From the NCBI RefSeq assembly GCF_023370075.1, contig NZ_CP097152.1, forward strand, positions 186,001 to 250,000: DNA of 64,000 nucleotides, written 5' to 3'. The notes under the pieces were generated by a model, which was not told where the DNA came from, searched no databases, and saw nothing but the letters and a program-made list of their open reading frames with translations. Below, one piece after another: positions 42,833 to 51,348 of this stretch (within the stretch, counting starts at the first letter, position 1; each line of letters begins with the position of its first letter). Made by a program: the position numbers and the translations under genes. This stretch comes from Deinococcus sp. QL22. GTDB taxonomy: Bacteria; Deinococcota; Deinococci; Deinococcales; Deinococcaceae.

Positions 42833-43138
42833 GTCGTGGTGGAGCGCACGCGCACCTTGCGCTGAACCTCAGCCCGCACCTGTGTTCAGGCGTCGGCGTT
42901 GACAACGCGTTGTTGGCGGGTGACCGGAGACCAGAAACCACAACCTGCGCTAGGGAGTCCGGTGAAGATGTGCCTCCAGTCAGGACGGGTCACGCCGCAG
43001 TCTGAGGTCGCCCTGGGCCATCCTCGGCGAGCGCGTGAAATCGGACGAAGCCCGGGGAGAGGCTCATCCCGCAGGGAGCTGCGCCGGGCCGCCTCCGCCT
43101 CTCGCACTGGATGGGGGGGGGGGCCAGTACCGCGCCAT
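42833..43138. other. Intergenic, nothing identified
   Basis: About 300 bases between the arginase-like gene and soxR. It includes a run of ten G near 43109-43118, a site likely to vary by slippage, but no gene. Confidence 0.4.
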
Positions 43139-43594
43139 TCATCCAGCCCGCGTCCCCATCAGCGTATTCCTCCCCGGATACCGCCCGCCATACGCATCGC
43201 CTGGATTGAACAGTGCACAACGCTCCAGCGACAGACAACCACAACGGATACACCCGCCCAGATCGTCACGCAGCCTGGTCAGCGTCGCAATCCGGGTGTC
43301 AAGTTCAGCACGCCAGCTCTCCGAGAGGCGTTCCCACTCCGCCACTGTCGGTGCGCGTCCGGCAGGCAGCTCCGCCAGCGCGGCGCGAATGTCGGCCAGC
43401 GGGACGCCCACACGTCCGGCAGCACGGATAAAGGCCAGCCGCCGCACCGTGTCGCGCGGGTAGCGGCGCTGGTTGCCCGGAGTTCGGGTGCTGACGATCA
43501 GGCCCTCACGCTCATAAAAGTGCAGCGCGGAGACGGTTAGGCCGCTGCGTTCGGCCAGTTGGGCAGGCGTCCAGTGGGAAGCGGGAAGAGACAT
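43139..43594 (-). CDS. soxR: SoxR redox-sensing regulator
   Basis: 151-aa MerR-type regulator: HTH LAERSGLTVSALHFYEREGLI, the dimerisation helix, and the 2Fe-2S cluster motif C-x2-C-x-C-x5-C in CIRCGCLSLERC (about residues 118-129). SoxR is oxidised by redox-cycling drugs or NO and then activates its promoter by DNA untwisting. Start at 43594 preceded by AGGTACC-type sequence; an earlier frame start at 43699 lies beyond the operator. It is divergent from the VOC genes, which are the likely targets. Confidence 0.95.
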   Translation of the reverse strand: MSLPASHWTPAQLAERSGLTVSALHFYEREGLIVSTRTPGNQRRYPRDTVRRLAFIRAAGRVGVPLADIRAALAELPAGRAPTVAEWERLSESWRAELDTRIATLTRLRDDLGGCIRCGCLSLERCALFNPGDAYGGRYPGRNTLMGTRAG

Positions 43595-43611
43595 CAGGTA
43601 CCTCCGGGGGG

Positions 43612-43640
43612 TTGACCTCAACTTTACTTGAGGTTTTAAG
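43612..43640 (+). promoter_or_regulatory. SoxR box in a MerR-type promoter
   Basis: CCTCAACTTTACTTGAGG at 43616-43633 differs at only two central positions from the classical soxS operator (CCTCAAGTTAACTTGAGG). It is embedded between TTGACC (43612-43617) and a -10-like TTTAAG (43635-43640), a spacing close to the long spacer typical of MerR-controlled promoters. Faces the VOC gene at 43738. Confidence 0.9.
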
Positions 43641-43737
43641 CTGAGTGTCAACAACGTCGGGGAGAACCCCTGAAACCGATCTTGAGCCTGTCCACCCACT
43701 GGATGAATACCGTACGTTCACCCCCGAAAGGATCCCC

Positions 43738-44421
43738 ATGCATATTGAGAGTCTGACCCTCTTTACTCCTGACCTTGACGTCCAGCACGCCTTCTATACC
43801 GGAGTCCTTGGCCTGGACACGGTGACGAGAACCCCCGACAGCGTGACTTTCCAGGCTGGACGAACCTTCCTCACCTTTCGTCAGCAGGGTGATCCCGGGC
43901 GCTTCTCCCACCTCGCCTTCGACATTCCGCGCCACCAGATGGACGGGGCCGAAACGTGGCTCCGGGCGCGCGTGCCGCTGCTCGAAGATGAAGAGGGAAC
44001 CAGCCGCTTTCCGCTGAGCGAGGGCTGGAACAGCGAGAGCCTGTATTTCGAGGACGCTGCTGGCAATCTTCTCGAATTTATAGCCCGACACGATGTGCTG
44101 AACGATCACGCTGCCCCGTTTGGTTCCGGTGGCGTGCTGCATGTCAGCGAGCTGGGCATCGTGGTGCCGGATGTCCCGGCTGCCGTGCTGGATCTGGAAC
44201 GCCGCTTCGGCCTCCTGACCTTCCATGAGCAGAGCGGCACCTTCACGCCTGTCGGAGATCATAACGGCCTGCTGATCGTGGTGAGGGAGGGCCGGGGCTG
44301 GTTCCCCACCGGGCGGCCTGCGGCTCCCGCGCCGTTTGAAATCACCTTCAACTGCGGCGGATCGACCCAGCGCTTCCAACACAGCGATCTCCTGAAACGA
44401 CCAGGAGCCCGCCCCTGCTGA
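43738..44421 (+). CDS. VOC-family (glyoxalase/dioxygenase fold) protein, two modules
   Basis: 227 aa from ATG 43738 (GAAAGGA upstream). Residues 1-115 form one betaalphabetabetabeta module (HIESLTLFTPDLDVQHAFYTGVLGL ... SHLAFDIP ... ESLYFEDAAGNLLEFIAR), residues 130-215 a second (VSELGIVVPDVPAAVLDLERRFGLL ... GLLIVVREGRGWFP). His/Glu metal ligands are possible at the SHLAF and NLLEF positions. Under SoxR control it may protect against redox-active compounds, for example by binding or modifying them, as VOC antibiotic-resistance proteins do. Confidence 0.85.
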   Translation: MHIESLTLFTPDLDVQHAFYTGVLGLDTVTRTPDSVTFQAGRTFLTFRQQGDPGRFSHLAFDIPRHQMDGAETWLRARVPLLEDEEGTSRFPLSEGWNSESLYFEDAAGNLLEFIARHDVLNDHAAPFGSGGVLHVSELGIVVPDVPAAVLDLERRFGLLTFHEQSGTFTPVGDHNGLLIVVREGRGWFPTGRPAAPAPFEITFNCGGSTQRFQHSDLLKRPGARPC

Positions 44422-44813
44422 CCCCTGCCACCCACATTCGCCTGGCCCGACCCAGCCTGAACCTGCGCGCCGCCGAACACTTCTACACGGCGGGCCTGAA
44501 CCTGAGCGTCCTGTACCGCCATGACAGCGCGGGAGAGGAGGCGTCCCTACTGATGCTGGGCGTGATAGGCGCGGCCTGGCATCTGGAATTGACGCACCTG
44601 GCCACGCACCCGGTTCTCCCCACACCGACGGAAGACGACCTGCTGGTGCTGTATCTAGGAAGTCCGGTGGAGCCGTCTCTCATTCAGCACCTGATCGAGT
44701 GCGGCGGCACGCACGTCCCGGCGCTCAATCCGTACTGGGACACGTACGGTGTGACCATCCAGGATCCGGACGGGTACCGCTTGGTGCTGTGTCGGCGAGC
44801 GTGGACGGTCTGA
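44418..44813 (+). CDS. Small VOC-family protein with probable CTG start
   Basis: 131 aa. LARPSLNLRAAEHFYTAGLNLSVLYRH at the N terminus and YGVTIQDPDGYRLVLCRR at the C terminus make one complete VOC module. The first ATG (44553) would remove the first half of the fold. The frame is open upstream to CTG at 44418, which overlaps the preceding stop (CTGA), and AGGAG lies at 44403-44407; a rare CTG start with coupling is therefore the best choice. It shares the SoxR-controlled operon. Confidence 0.7.
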   Translation: MTPATHIRLARPSLNLRAAEHFYTAGLNLSVLYRHDSAGEEASLLMLGVIGAAWHLELTHLATHPVLPTPTEDDLLVLYLGSPVEPSLIQHLIECGGTHVPALNPYWDTYGVTIQDPDGYRLVLCRRAWTV

Positions 44814-45098
44814 ACAGCCCCGCCTTTCCCTGCGAGTTTTCCGTGGTGTCCTGCATGGCTGGAATGAAACATCCCTTGGCGGTGCTGATCCCTGAGCACA
44901 GGTTTTAGGTGCCAGTCTCAGGTCTAGTGGAGGCCGCCATGGCGCGGGAGGCATCAGAAGCCCGTTAAAGGCTGTGCTGCCTGCCGAATGGGAGGTGGGC
45001 GAGAAGAGTCAGGAGAACCCATGGCCTCCGTTGTGCCTGTCGCGCACCCTGGGACACGGAGAGCCTGGCCGTTTCCCTTTGGTTCAAGCAGCGCAGGC

Positions 45099-45608
45099 TC
45101 ACCCCACCGCAGGGCGCTCCCGGCGACCTGCTCGCCACGCCGCCCAAGCTCCGGTCGACCACAGGGCCCAAACCACCAGCAGCGGTTGAAAGAACAGGCG
45201 GATCAGCCGGGCCTGGTCGGTGTTCAGCCCAAAGGCGTCCGTTTGGGTCAGGTACTGCGAGATGTTGCCCGGAAACACGGCGACGAAGAAGGCGGCGACG
45301 ACCGCGCCAACCCGGACTCGCTGCTTGGGCAGCACGATCAGTGCCGCGCCAAGAGCGAGTTCGACCACGCCTGAGGCGAGCACCACGAAGTCTGGGTCAA
45401 GAGGAAGCCAGGGCGGCACCTGCGCTTGAAAAGCCTGACGTTGGGTGGTGAGATGTCCAGTACCGGCCAGCAGCAGGGCGCCGCCCAGCAGGAACCGGGC
45501 TGCGTTTTGAACCCAAGTGGTGGGCTGGTGGAGAGGGGCAGTGGACAGAGAGACTCCTTCAGGAAAAAAGTGGCCTGAGCGAACGCAGACGCGGCCAAAC
45601 GCTGACAA
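45099..45608 (-). CDS. DoxX-like membrane protein
   Basis: 169 aa (true start may be a GTG or later codon, since the first 25 residues are not typical). Four hydrophobic helices: AARFLLGGALLLAGTGHL, FVVLASGVVELALGAALIVL, VRVGAVVAAFFVAVFPGNISQYL and LIRLFFQPLLVVWALW. The GTGHL and FPGNI positions are characteristic of DoxX-like small membrane proteins, some linked to redox stress. It lies convergent to the VOC operon. Confidence 0.75.
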   Translation of the reverse strand: MSAFGRVCVRSGHFFPEGVSLSTAPLHQPTTWVQNAARFLLGGALLLAGTGHLTTQRQAFQAQVPPWLPLDPDFVVLASGVVELALGAALIVLPKQRVRVGAVVAAFFVAVFPGNISQYLTQTDAFGLNTDQARLIRLFFQPLLVVWALWSTGAWAAWRAGRRERPAVG

Positions 45609-46268
45609 AGTGATGTTCAGCTAACCCTGGAGATGAGGCGGCGTAACGCCCGTCAGCATGACAGACCCACCACCGTCCGGCGACTCAACCGGCGGCCTGC
45701 AGTCACCAAACGCTCTCCATCAGCTGGCAGCGTACTCCAACCCGGCTGGTGCGCCCAGGAGCGGGCCACGCACCAGTGGGGGCGGCTTGAGCGGGCCGCT
45801 GATCCGCATAGGTGGCGAGTCGGCGGTGGGGCCAGGCGAGACGTTGAGGAACATGGTTCATAACATCCTCCGGTGCGGGGCCCAACGCGCTCGACGGTCC
45901 ACCCTGGAGAACCGGTTCAGGGGTCGAGGTCGTGCAGGCCCGACTCAGTTGTCGGTTCTGTTCACCTTCCACCGCAGCATAGGCGCGGAGACGGCGGACA
46001 GGCGGATGCACCTAGCGTGCTCCCCCAGTGTGCCAAGCTGAAGGGGAGCGGGATCTCCAGCCGGGATCTACACAAGCACCAGCCCTCTTTCATGTTTTGG
46101 CGCTCCAGTCAACCCCTGTTCGCGGTGGGTGACAAAGTCGCACGGATCACATATGAGTTGGATGCCAGAAGGGCTGAGCGCAGCATTGCCCGTCTCACAG
46201 CGCCCCATACAACCCTAGGCCGCCATCCATAGAACTGTGTGGCAGATTGCCCTGCCGTAAGCTGAACC
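45609..46268. other. Intergenic stretch, nothing identified
   Basis: 660 bases between the DoxX-like gene and the histidine kinase. Frames on both strands lack domain character. The kinase promoter presumably lies near 46220-46260 (GTAAGCTGAACC before the ATG). Confidence 0.4.
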
Positions 46269-48062
46269 ATGTCTCTTCCCTCCGGCACGCTTGCACGCCC
46301 TTCCCTGAATGAGCGACTGCAAGACGTGACCCACGCCCTCGCCGCGTCCACGACGGTTCACGGCGTCTTTGAGATTCTCCTCACCTCTGCCCTGGAAGCT
46401 GTAGACGCCACGACTGGGGCCGTCTTGTTGGTCAACGCGGACGGTGACCGCCTGGAACTGGCGCAGAGCTACGGATACACCCCGGACGTGCCCACCATCT
46501 GGAAAGATGGGCCGCTTGACGGCAGTGTCCCGGCTGGCGAAGCCTTGCTCAAACAGACTGCCTTGTTTTTCGAGCATCAGGAAGCGCTGATGCTGGCCTA
46601 TCCTGACCTTGAAGAGCGCGTGGGCGCGCCGCCGCCAGTGGCCACCGCCGTGCTGCCCATGTTCGAAAACCAGAAATCCTTGGGCTTGATCGTGCTGGAC
46701 TTCAAGGAGCCGCACCACTTCACGCCGGAGGAACGCTTTTTCCTGCGCACCCTGAGTACCCAGTGCGGCATTGCGCTGGGCCGCGCCCGCCTGATGGCCG
46801 ACCTGCAAGGTCAAGTCGAGCAGCGCACACAGCAACTCCAAGAGCAAAAGGCAGAGGTGGAAAGCCGCAACCGTGCCCTGGAGGCGGTGGCCCAATTGTC
46901 CCGCGACCTGCGGCTGCAAGACGACCGCTACGCGCTGATCCACCGGGCACAGCAGAGTCTGGCGGGCCTGCTGGCGCCGGGCGTCTTCACCTACTTTGAG
47001 CTGGAGGGCGACTGCTGGTGCCTGAAAGCCCAGGAGGGTCAGTTCCAAGATCCTGCTGTGCAAGAGCAGATGGACGCGGGTTGGCCCCAGGCTACCCCTG
47101 CATTGTGGCTCCCTTTCGAGACGCGGCAACCCTTGTACCAGGCCAAAGACTCCCTGAGCACGGATCCGCTTCCTGAAGCTGGAGAGGATGTGCACGCGGC
47201 CGCCACCTTGCCGCTGCTGGTGGACGGGGTCGCGGTGGGCTGTTTCCGGGTCGCGCTGTTCACCCAACGCCTCTGGACGCCGACCGATCAACGGGTGCTG
47301 GAAATCATTTTGCATGGTCTTGGCTTGGCGCTGGAGCGGGCCGAACAGGCGGGACGACTGCGGGCGCAGCGTGACGCGCTGGCGGCCGCCAACGAGGAAC
47401 TCGAGGCCTTTGCCTACTCCGTGTCCCACGACCTGCGCACGCCCGTGCGGCACGTCACCAGTTTCGCTCAGCTGCTCCGCAAAACCCTGGGTGACCGGCT
47501 GGATGACAAGTCGGCGCGTTACCTGGGCGTCATGGATCAGGCGGCCGCCCGCATGACTACGCTGATCGACGCGATTCTGGAACTCTCCCGCACGTCCCAG
47601 CAACCGCTGCACCTGCGGATGGTGGATCTGGGAACGGTGGTGGCCAGTGTGCGGGAACTGCTGGAGCCTGAAGCCATTCACCGACAGGTGAGGTGGACGG
47701 TGGGCCCCCTGCCGCTGGTGATGGGCGACCTGGGGTTGCTGCGCCAGGTCATCGAGAACCTCTTGTCCAACGCGCTGAAATACACCACACCGCGGGCAGA
47801 AGCGCACATCGAGGTCTGGGCGGAAGAAAGCCCTCAGGACTGGCGCGTCTCCGTGCGGGACAACGGGGTGGGCTTTGATGCGGGCTATACCCACAAGCTG
47901 TTTGGGGTGTTTCAGCGGCTGCACCGTCAAGAGGAGTTTGAAGGCAATGGGGTGGGCTTGGCCAATGTGCGGCGGGTCATCACCCGGCATAGTGGAACGG
48001 TAACCGCAGAGGGTGTCCTGGATCAGGGCGCGACCTTCTCGTTCACGTTGCCCAAAGCGTAG
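46269..48062 (+). CDS. GAF-GAF sensor histidine kinase (phytochrome-like)
   Basis: 597 aa, no membrane helices. Residues about 15-170 and 190-365 are two GAF-like domains (GAVLLVNADGDRLELAQSYGY ... IALGRARL; FTYFELEGDCWCLKAQEG). A coiled coil follows (LRAQRDALAAANEELEAFAYS), then the H-box VSHDLRTPVRHVTSF with His about residue 389, and the ATPase with N box QVIENLLSNALKYTT, G1 DNGVGFD and G2 GNGVGLANVRRV. The HDLRTPV H-box and architecture match bacteriophytochrome-like kinases of Deinococcus, but the chromophore Cys/His context is not evident. No response regulator is adjacent. Confidence 0.92.
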   Translation: MSLPSGTLARPSLNERLQDVTHALAASTTVHGVFEILLTSALEAVDATTGAVLLVNADGDRLELAQSYGYTPDVPTIWKDGPLDGSVPAGEALLKQTALFFEHQEALMLAYPDLEERVGAPPPVATAVLPMFENQKSLGLIVLDFKEPHHFTPEERFFLRTLSTQCGIALGRARLMADLQGQVEQRTQQLQEQKAEVESRNRALEAVAQLSRDLRLQDDRYALIHRAQQSLAGLLAPGVFTYFELEGDCWCLKAQEGQFQDPAVQEQMDAGWPQATPALWLPFETRQPLYQAKDSLSTDPLPEAGEDVHAAATLPLLVDGVAVGCFRVALFTQRLWTPTDQRVLEIILHGLGLALERAEQAGRLRAQRDALAAANEELEAFAYSVSHDLRTPVRHVTSFAQLLRKTLGDRLDDKSARYLGVMDQAAARMTTLIDAILELSRTSQQPLHLRMVDLGTVVASVRELLEPEAIHRQVRWTVGPLPLVMGDLGLLRQVIENLLSNALKYTTPRAEAHIEVWAEESPQDWRVSVRDNGVGFDAGYTHKLFGVFQRLHRQEEFEGNGVGLANVRRVITRHSGTVTAEGVLDQGATFSFTLPKA

Positions 48063-48259
48063 AGACAAGCCGCAGTGACCATGTTCACCCCGAACCAGAG
48101 ACGTCAGTCAGGCGGCCCCATGTCTCTAAGGGTCACGAGTAAGCGGAACAAAAACACCCCTGGAGTCCTCCACAAAGCCAACTTTTGCCTTTCCTCAAGC
48201 TTGAGCGTCCAAGTCCATCGGCACCACAACCCCGTCACGATTTGCGGCTATGGCCCGCA

Positions 48260-48636
48260 CGACACTCTTGGGGAATTGGCTTGTTGATGGGAACGACATA
48301 CTTGGGGGATTGCGGGTTCATTCCATAGTTTTTCAGTGTTACTGAGCGAGGATTTCGCATTCCTCTCGACATTGATCCTGCGGTAAACCCTCGTACGACA
48401 TACTTGGGGAAAGAGGAGAAAACGGCACGACATACTTGGGGAAAATCTGCATATTCAACGACATACTTGGGGGATTCAGTCCAGATCAGGCACGACATAC
48501 TTGGGGGGAAAGCGCCTGAAAAGCACGACATACTTGGGGCATTTAACCGGGGCCTGACGACATACTTGGGGGAAAGAGGACGTAAAGCGCGACACTCTTG
48601 GGGGGAAAGAGGACGTAAAGTGCGACACTCTTGGGG
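48260..48636 (+). repeat. Iteron array of origin 2 (ten copies)
   Basis: CGACATACTTGGGG (variant CGACACTCTTGGGG) starts at 48260, 48294, 48396, 48428, 48459, 48493, 48526, 48558, 48590 and 48623. Steps are 31-34 bases except one of 102, where three units are missing or decayed. First and last copies carry the CACTC variant. The array precedes the second initiator by 150 bases, the same layout as origin 1 but an unrelated repeat. Confidence 0.93.
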
Positions 48637-48787
48637 GGAAAGAGGGCGAAAACACTGTCTGGCACACCCAGGGCCCCTCCCGCTTGATGTTGAAATCATC
48701 ATTCTTTACTGCTGTACTTCATCTAAAAGAACATCAACATTCAAGGCGTGGCCCTGCACGCGCTAGACTGGCCACACCGGAGACCAT

Positions 48788-50191
48788 GTGACGCGTGAAC
48801 GCAAGAGCAAAGTTCAGCGAGGACAGGCCATGCAGCGCTTCACGGAGGCCAACGTGGCGCGGCTGGGCCTCATTTCCATTCAGGAACGGATTCCGGCGGA
48901 CTTCACCCGTTGGGCTTTTGAATTTGACGTCGACGGCCGGATGGGTCACCTCTCCTGCTTCAGTCCTGCCGAGTGCGGGGGCGTACCGCATGGCCTGGAC
49001 GGTGACATCGCCAACGCCCTGATCGACCTGTTCATGGAACAGGGTGCGCCAGAAAACGGGACGGTCACCACCACCGCCAGCCAGCTGCTGCTGCGGGCCG
49101 GGCTGCACAACAACGGTCATTATCACCGGGTGCTGACCGAATCCCTGCGGCGGCTCAAGCAGGCCACCTATACCCTGAGTCACGCCTGGCGCGACCATGA
49201 ACAGCAGCGCTGGACCAGCGGCACCTTCAGCTACGTGCTGGCCTATGAGGTGACCTCCGGGGAGCGCGATACGGTCACCGAGGGCGCGGTGCTGGCGATC
49301 ACTCTGGCGCGGCAGATCGGCCAGTCGATCCGGGCCAAATACGTCAAGCCACTTGACTACGCTTTTCTGACCTCGCTGGAACGGCCCCTGACCCGGGCGC
49401 TGTACCGGTTGTTGGATGCCAAGCGGCATGATCCGCATGATCTGACCCGGGTGGTGGCGTCGTATCAGGTCAACCTGCTGGACTGGGCGGCCGAGTGCAA
49501 GATTGTGGATCTGCGGACGGACAAGATCCGCCGCACCCTGGAGGGCGCCCATGAGGAGCTGCGGGAGCGCGGCTACTTGCAGGAGGTGGTCTATGAAGGC
49601 CGGGGCCGCAAGCAGACGCTGACCTACCGCTTTGGCGTGCAGCTGGTGGGGGAGAGCGACTCCGCCCTGATCCTGGCTCTGGTGGCCTTGCGGGTGGCGC
49701 GGCCTGTGGCCCGCAAGCTGGTCGACACTCTGGGAGAAGCGCGGGTGCAGGCCCGGCTGAATAAGTTTCGGGCCCTGCTGGCGTCCGGGTATAAGGCCCG
49801 CAATGCGTCAGCCCTCCTGGTGGACGTCATCAAGGATGAGGAGGGCAAGTACGCCGATCCGCTGGGTTTTGCCCCCCCAGAGCAGGAGAAGGCGGTGCAG
49901 CAGGCGCAGGTGGAGCGCCAGAAACGGGCAGTGGTGGATTTCGAGCATGAGGAGCGCGAACGCGAAGCGGCGTTTCAAGCGTTGAGTCTTGAAGCGCAGG
50001 CGGATCAGACGGTGCGGACGCTACAACTGGTGCTCAAAACCCGGTTGGATACCGCTCAGTATGCTCGGCTGCGCTCGGCTCTGGCCGCCGGGCGAGCTGA
50101 TGCCGGACAGGTCGCCAAAGCGGTGACCAAGGCGGCCTTTGAAGGCACGGTGGAAAAGGTTCTTGAGGACTTGGCTGTCCTGACCGGATAA
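48788..50191 (+). CDS. repA: Replication initiator protein, second type
   Basis: 467 aa from GTG 48788 (an ATG two bases earlier is followed at once by TGA). Two winged-helix units: VPHGLDGDIANALIDLFMEQGAP ... LTESLRRLKQATYTL, and LTSLERPLTRALYRLLDAK ... LEGAHEELRERGYLQEVVYEGRGRKQTLTY. The C-terminal region (about 340-450) is rich in charged helices. It is distantly similar to the initiator at 26615 in layout but clearly a different protein, matching its different iterons. TAGACT about 20 bases upstream may be its -10. Confidence 0.9.
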   Translation: MTRERKSKVQRGQAMQRFTEANVARLGLISIQERIPADFTRWAFEFDVDGRMGHLSCFSPAECGGVPHGLDGDIANALIDLFMEQGAPENGTVTTTASQLLLRAGLHNNGHYHRVLTESLRRLKQATYTLSHAWRDHEQQRWTSGTFSYVLAYEVTSGERDTVTEGAVLAITLARQIGQSIRAKYVKPLDYAFLTSLERPLTRALYRLLDAKRHDPHDLTRVVASYQVNLLDWAAECKIVDLRTDKIRRTLEGAHEELRERGYLQEVVYEGRGRKQTLTYRFGVQLVGESDSALILALVALRVARPVARKLVDTLGEARVQARLNKFRALLASGYKARNASALLVDVIKDEEGKYADPLGFAPPEQEKAVQQAQVERQKRAVVDFEHEEREREAAFQALSLEAQADQTVRTLQLVLKTRLDTAQYARLRSALAAGRADAGQVAKAVTKAAFEGTVEKVLEDLAVLTG

Positions 50192-50547
50192 GGAAGCAAA
50201 GCAAGGTGAGGACACGGTCCTGACATGAGGAGCCCCGTGCTGGGAACAGCCAGACCGGCGCAGGCTCACGGGACATCACCTCCGCGATAGAGGGGAACCG
50301 CCAAGGTCTAGTGGCTCAACCAGACCTACGCAAAGTCGGGTGAGGCCCAGGGAGCGCGGGCGCCAATCGTGTTGCCTTAACTGAGTCCACCAACATCCGG
50401 GGGAGAGGTTCAGTCAGTGGACAGCCCTCTGGCAAGCAGCGTCTACGGCACCTAACGACGGCTGTTGGTAGGTTTCCAGACTCTTCTTGCCCAGATGGCC
50501 GCCCGCGACCGGGCCAGGTTTGGGGGGTACTCCGGCGATGAACGAGC
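50192..50547. other. Intergenic, nothing identified
   Basis: 355 bases between the second initiator and the tetR gene. No gene or repeat was recognised. Confidence 0.4.
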
Positions 50548-51261
50548 TTAGCGCCGCACTACAGACGCCGTCCCATCGGTCAGGCGCTCGATGCCGTCCA
50601 GGATCAGATCGAGACCGATCTCAAACTCGTCGGCATACGCGTATCCCGGCTGAAGCACGTGATCTACAGCGATCTCCAAGAGAAAGGGGTACTCTCCTGC
50701 GGGCATCTCTGCCAGCAGGGTGTCCGCAACGGGAGCGGCCTGACCAGAGGTGTTGAAAGGCAGGTTGATCTGTTGAAGAACGAAGCCGTAGAGGTAGCTG
50801 TCCAGCACCGAGTAGGCGTGGGCCGTCGCTGGAAGCGGGAATCCGCCTGTTCTGAGGCAGCCGAGCACCGCGTTGTGGTGACGCAACGTGGCCGGGCCAG
50901 GTGCGGTGCGCGACTCCATCAGACCGATGGCCCAAGGATGACGGATCAGGGCGGCGCGGGCGGAGATCGACCGCGCCCGCAGCGCAGTCTTCCAGCCGTC
51001 TTCCGAAGACGGCAGGTCGATCTCGGCAAACACCAGGTCAATCAGGCCGTCGAGCAGCTCGGTTTTGTTGGCGACGTGGTGGTAGAGCGACATCGCCTTG
51101 ACGCTTAACGCATCGGCGAGCTGGCGCATCGTCAGCGCGTGGATGCCGTCCCGGTCGGCGAGGAACAGGGCGGTGCGCAACACCAGTTCCCGGCTCAGGC
51201 GAAGTCGAGGCGTCGTCGTTGGGTCATTCGGGGGGATCGGCGGCTTGTCCATAGTCTCCAT
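50548..51261 (-). CDS. TetR-family repressor
   Basis: 237 aa (ATG at 51252, codon 4, is an alternative start). N-terminal HTH: RELVLRTALFLADRDGIHALTMRQLADALSVKAMSLYHHVANKTELLDGL, followed by a TetR_C-type ligand domain (ALRARSISARAALIRHPWAIGLMESR ... EFEIGLDLILDGIERL). The MSLYHHV recognition helix and C domain place it with the classical TetR subgroup. It is divergent from the oxidoreductase at 51349, with two palindromes in between, and most likely represses both genes until an inducer binds. Confidence 0.9.
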   Translation of the reverse strand: METMDKPPIPPNDPTTTPRLRLSRELVLRTALFLADRDGIHALTMRQLADALSVKAMSLYHHVANKTELLDGLIDLVFAEIDLPSSEDGWKTALRARSISARAALIRHPWAIGLMESRTAPGPATLRHHNAVLGCLRTGGFPLPATAHAYSVLDSYLYGFVLQQINLPFNTSGQAAPVADTLLAEMPAGEYPFLLEIAVDHVLQPGYAYADEFEIGLDLILDGIERLTDGTASVVRR

Positions 51262-51267
51262 TTCTGC

Positions 51268-51321
51268 TTGACAAGCTTACAGCGTAAGCCTATGGTTGGC
51301 TTGCTGCCTTACAGTGTAAGG
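51268..51321 (+). promoter_or_regulatory. Promoter with twin palindromic TetR operators
   Basis: TTGACA (51268-51273), 17-base spacer, TATGGT (51291-51296). Operator 1, GCTTACAGCGTAAGC (51275-51289), lies in the spacer; operator 2, CCTTACAGTGTAAGG (51307-51321), lies just downstream. Both share CTTACA-N3-GTAAG-type symmetry with centres 32 bases apart (three helical turns). Confidence 0.9.
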
Positions 51322-51348
51322 TCAGCGGAAGTTCAGGAGGAACCGCCC

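Noticed and set aside
46215..48068. 617-codon minus-strand frame opposite the histidine kinase
   Set aside because: Antisense shadow of a GC-rich gene; no domain character, while the plus strand has complete kinase motifs.
48260..48636. Possible second CRISPR array
   Set aside because: Short 14-bp repeats at about 33-bp steps next to an initiator gene; again iterons.
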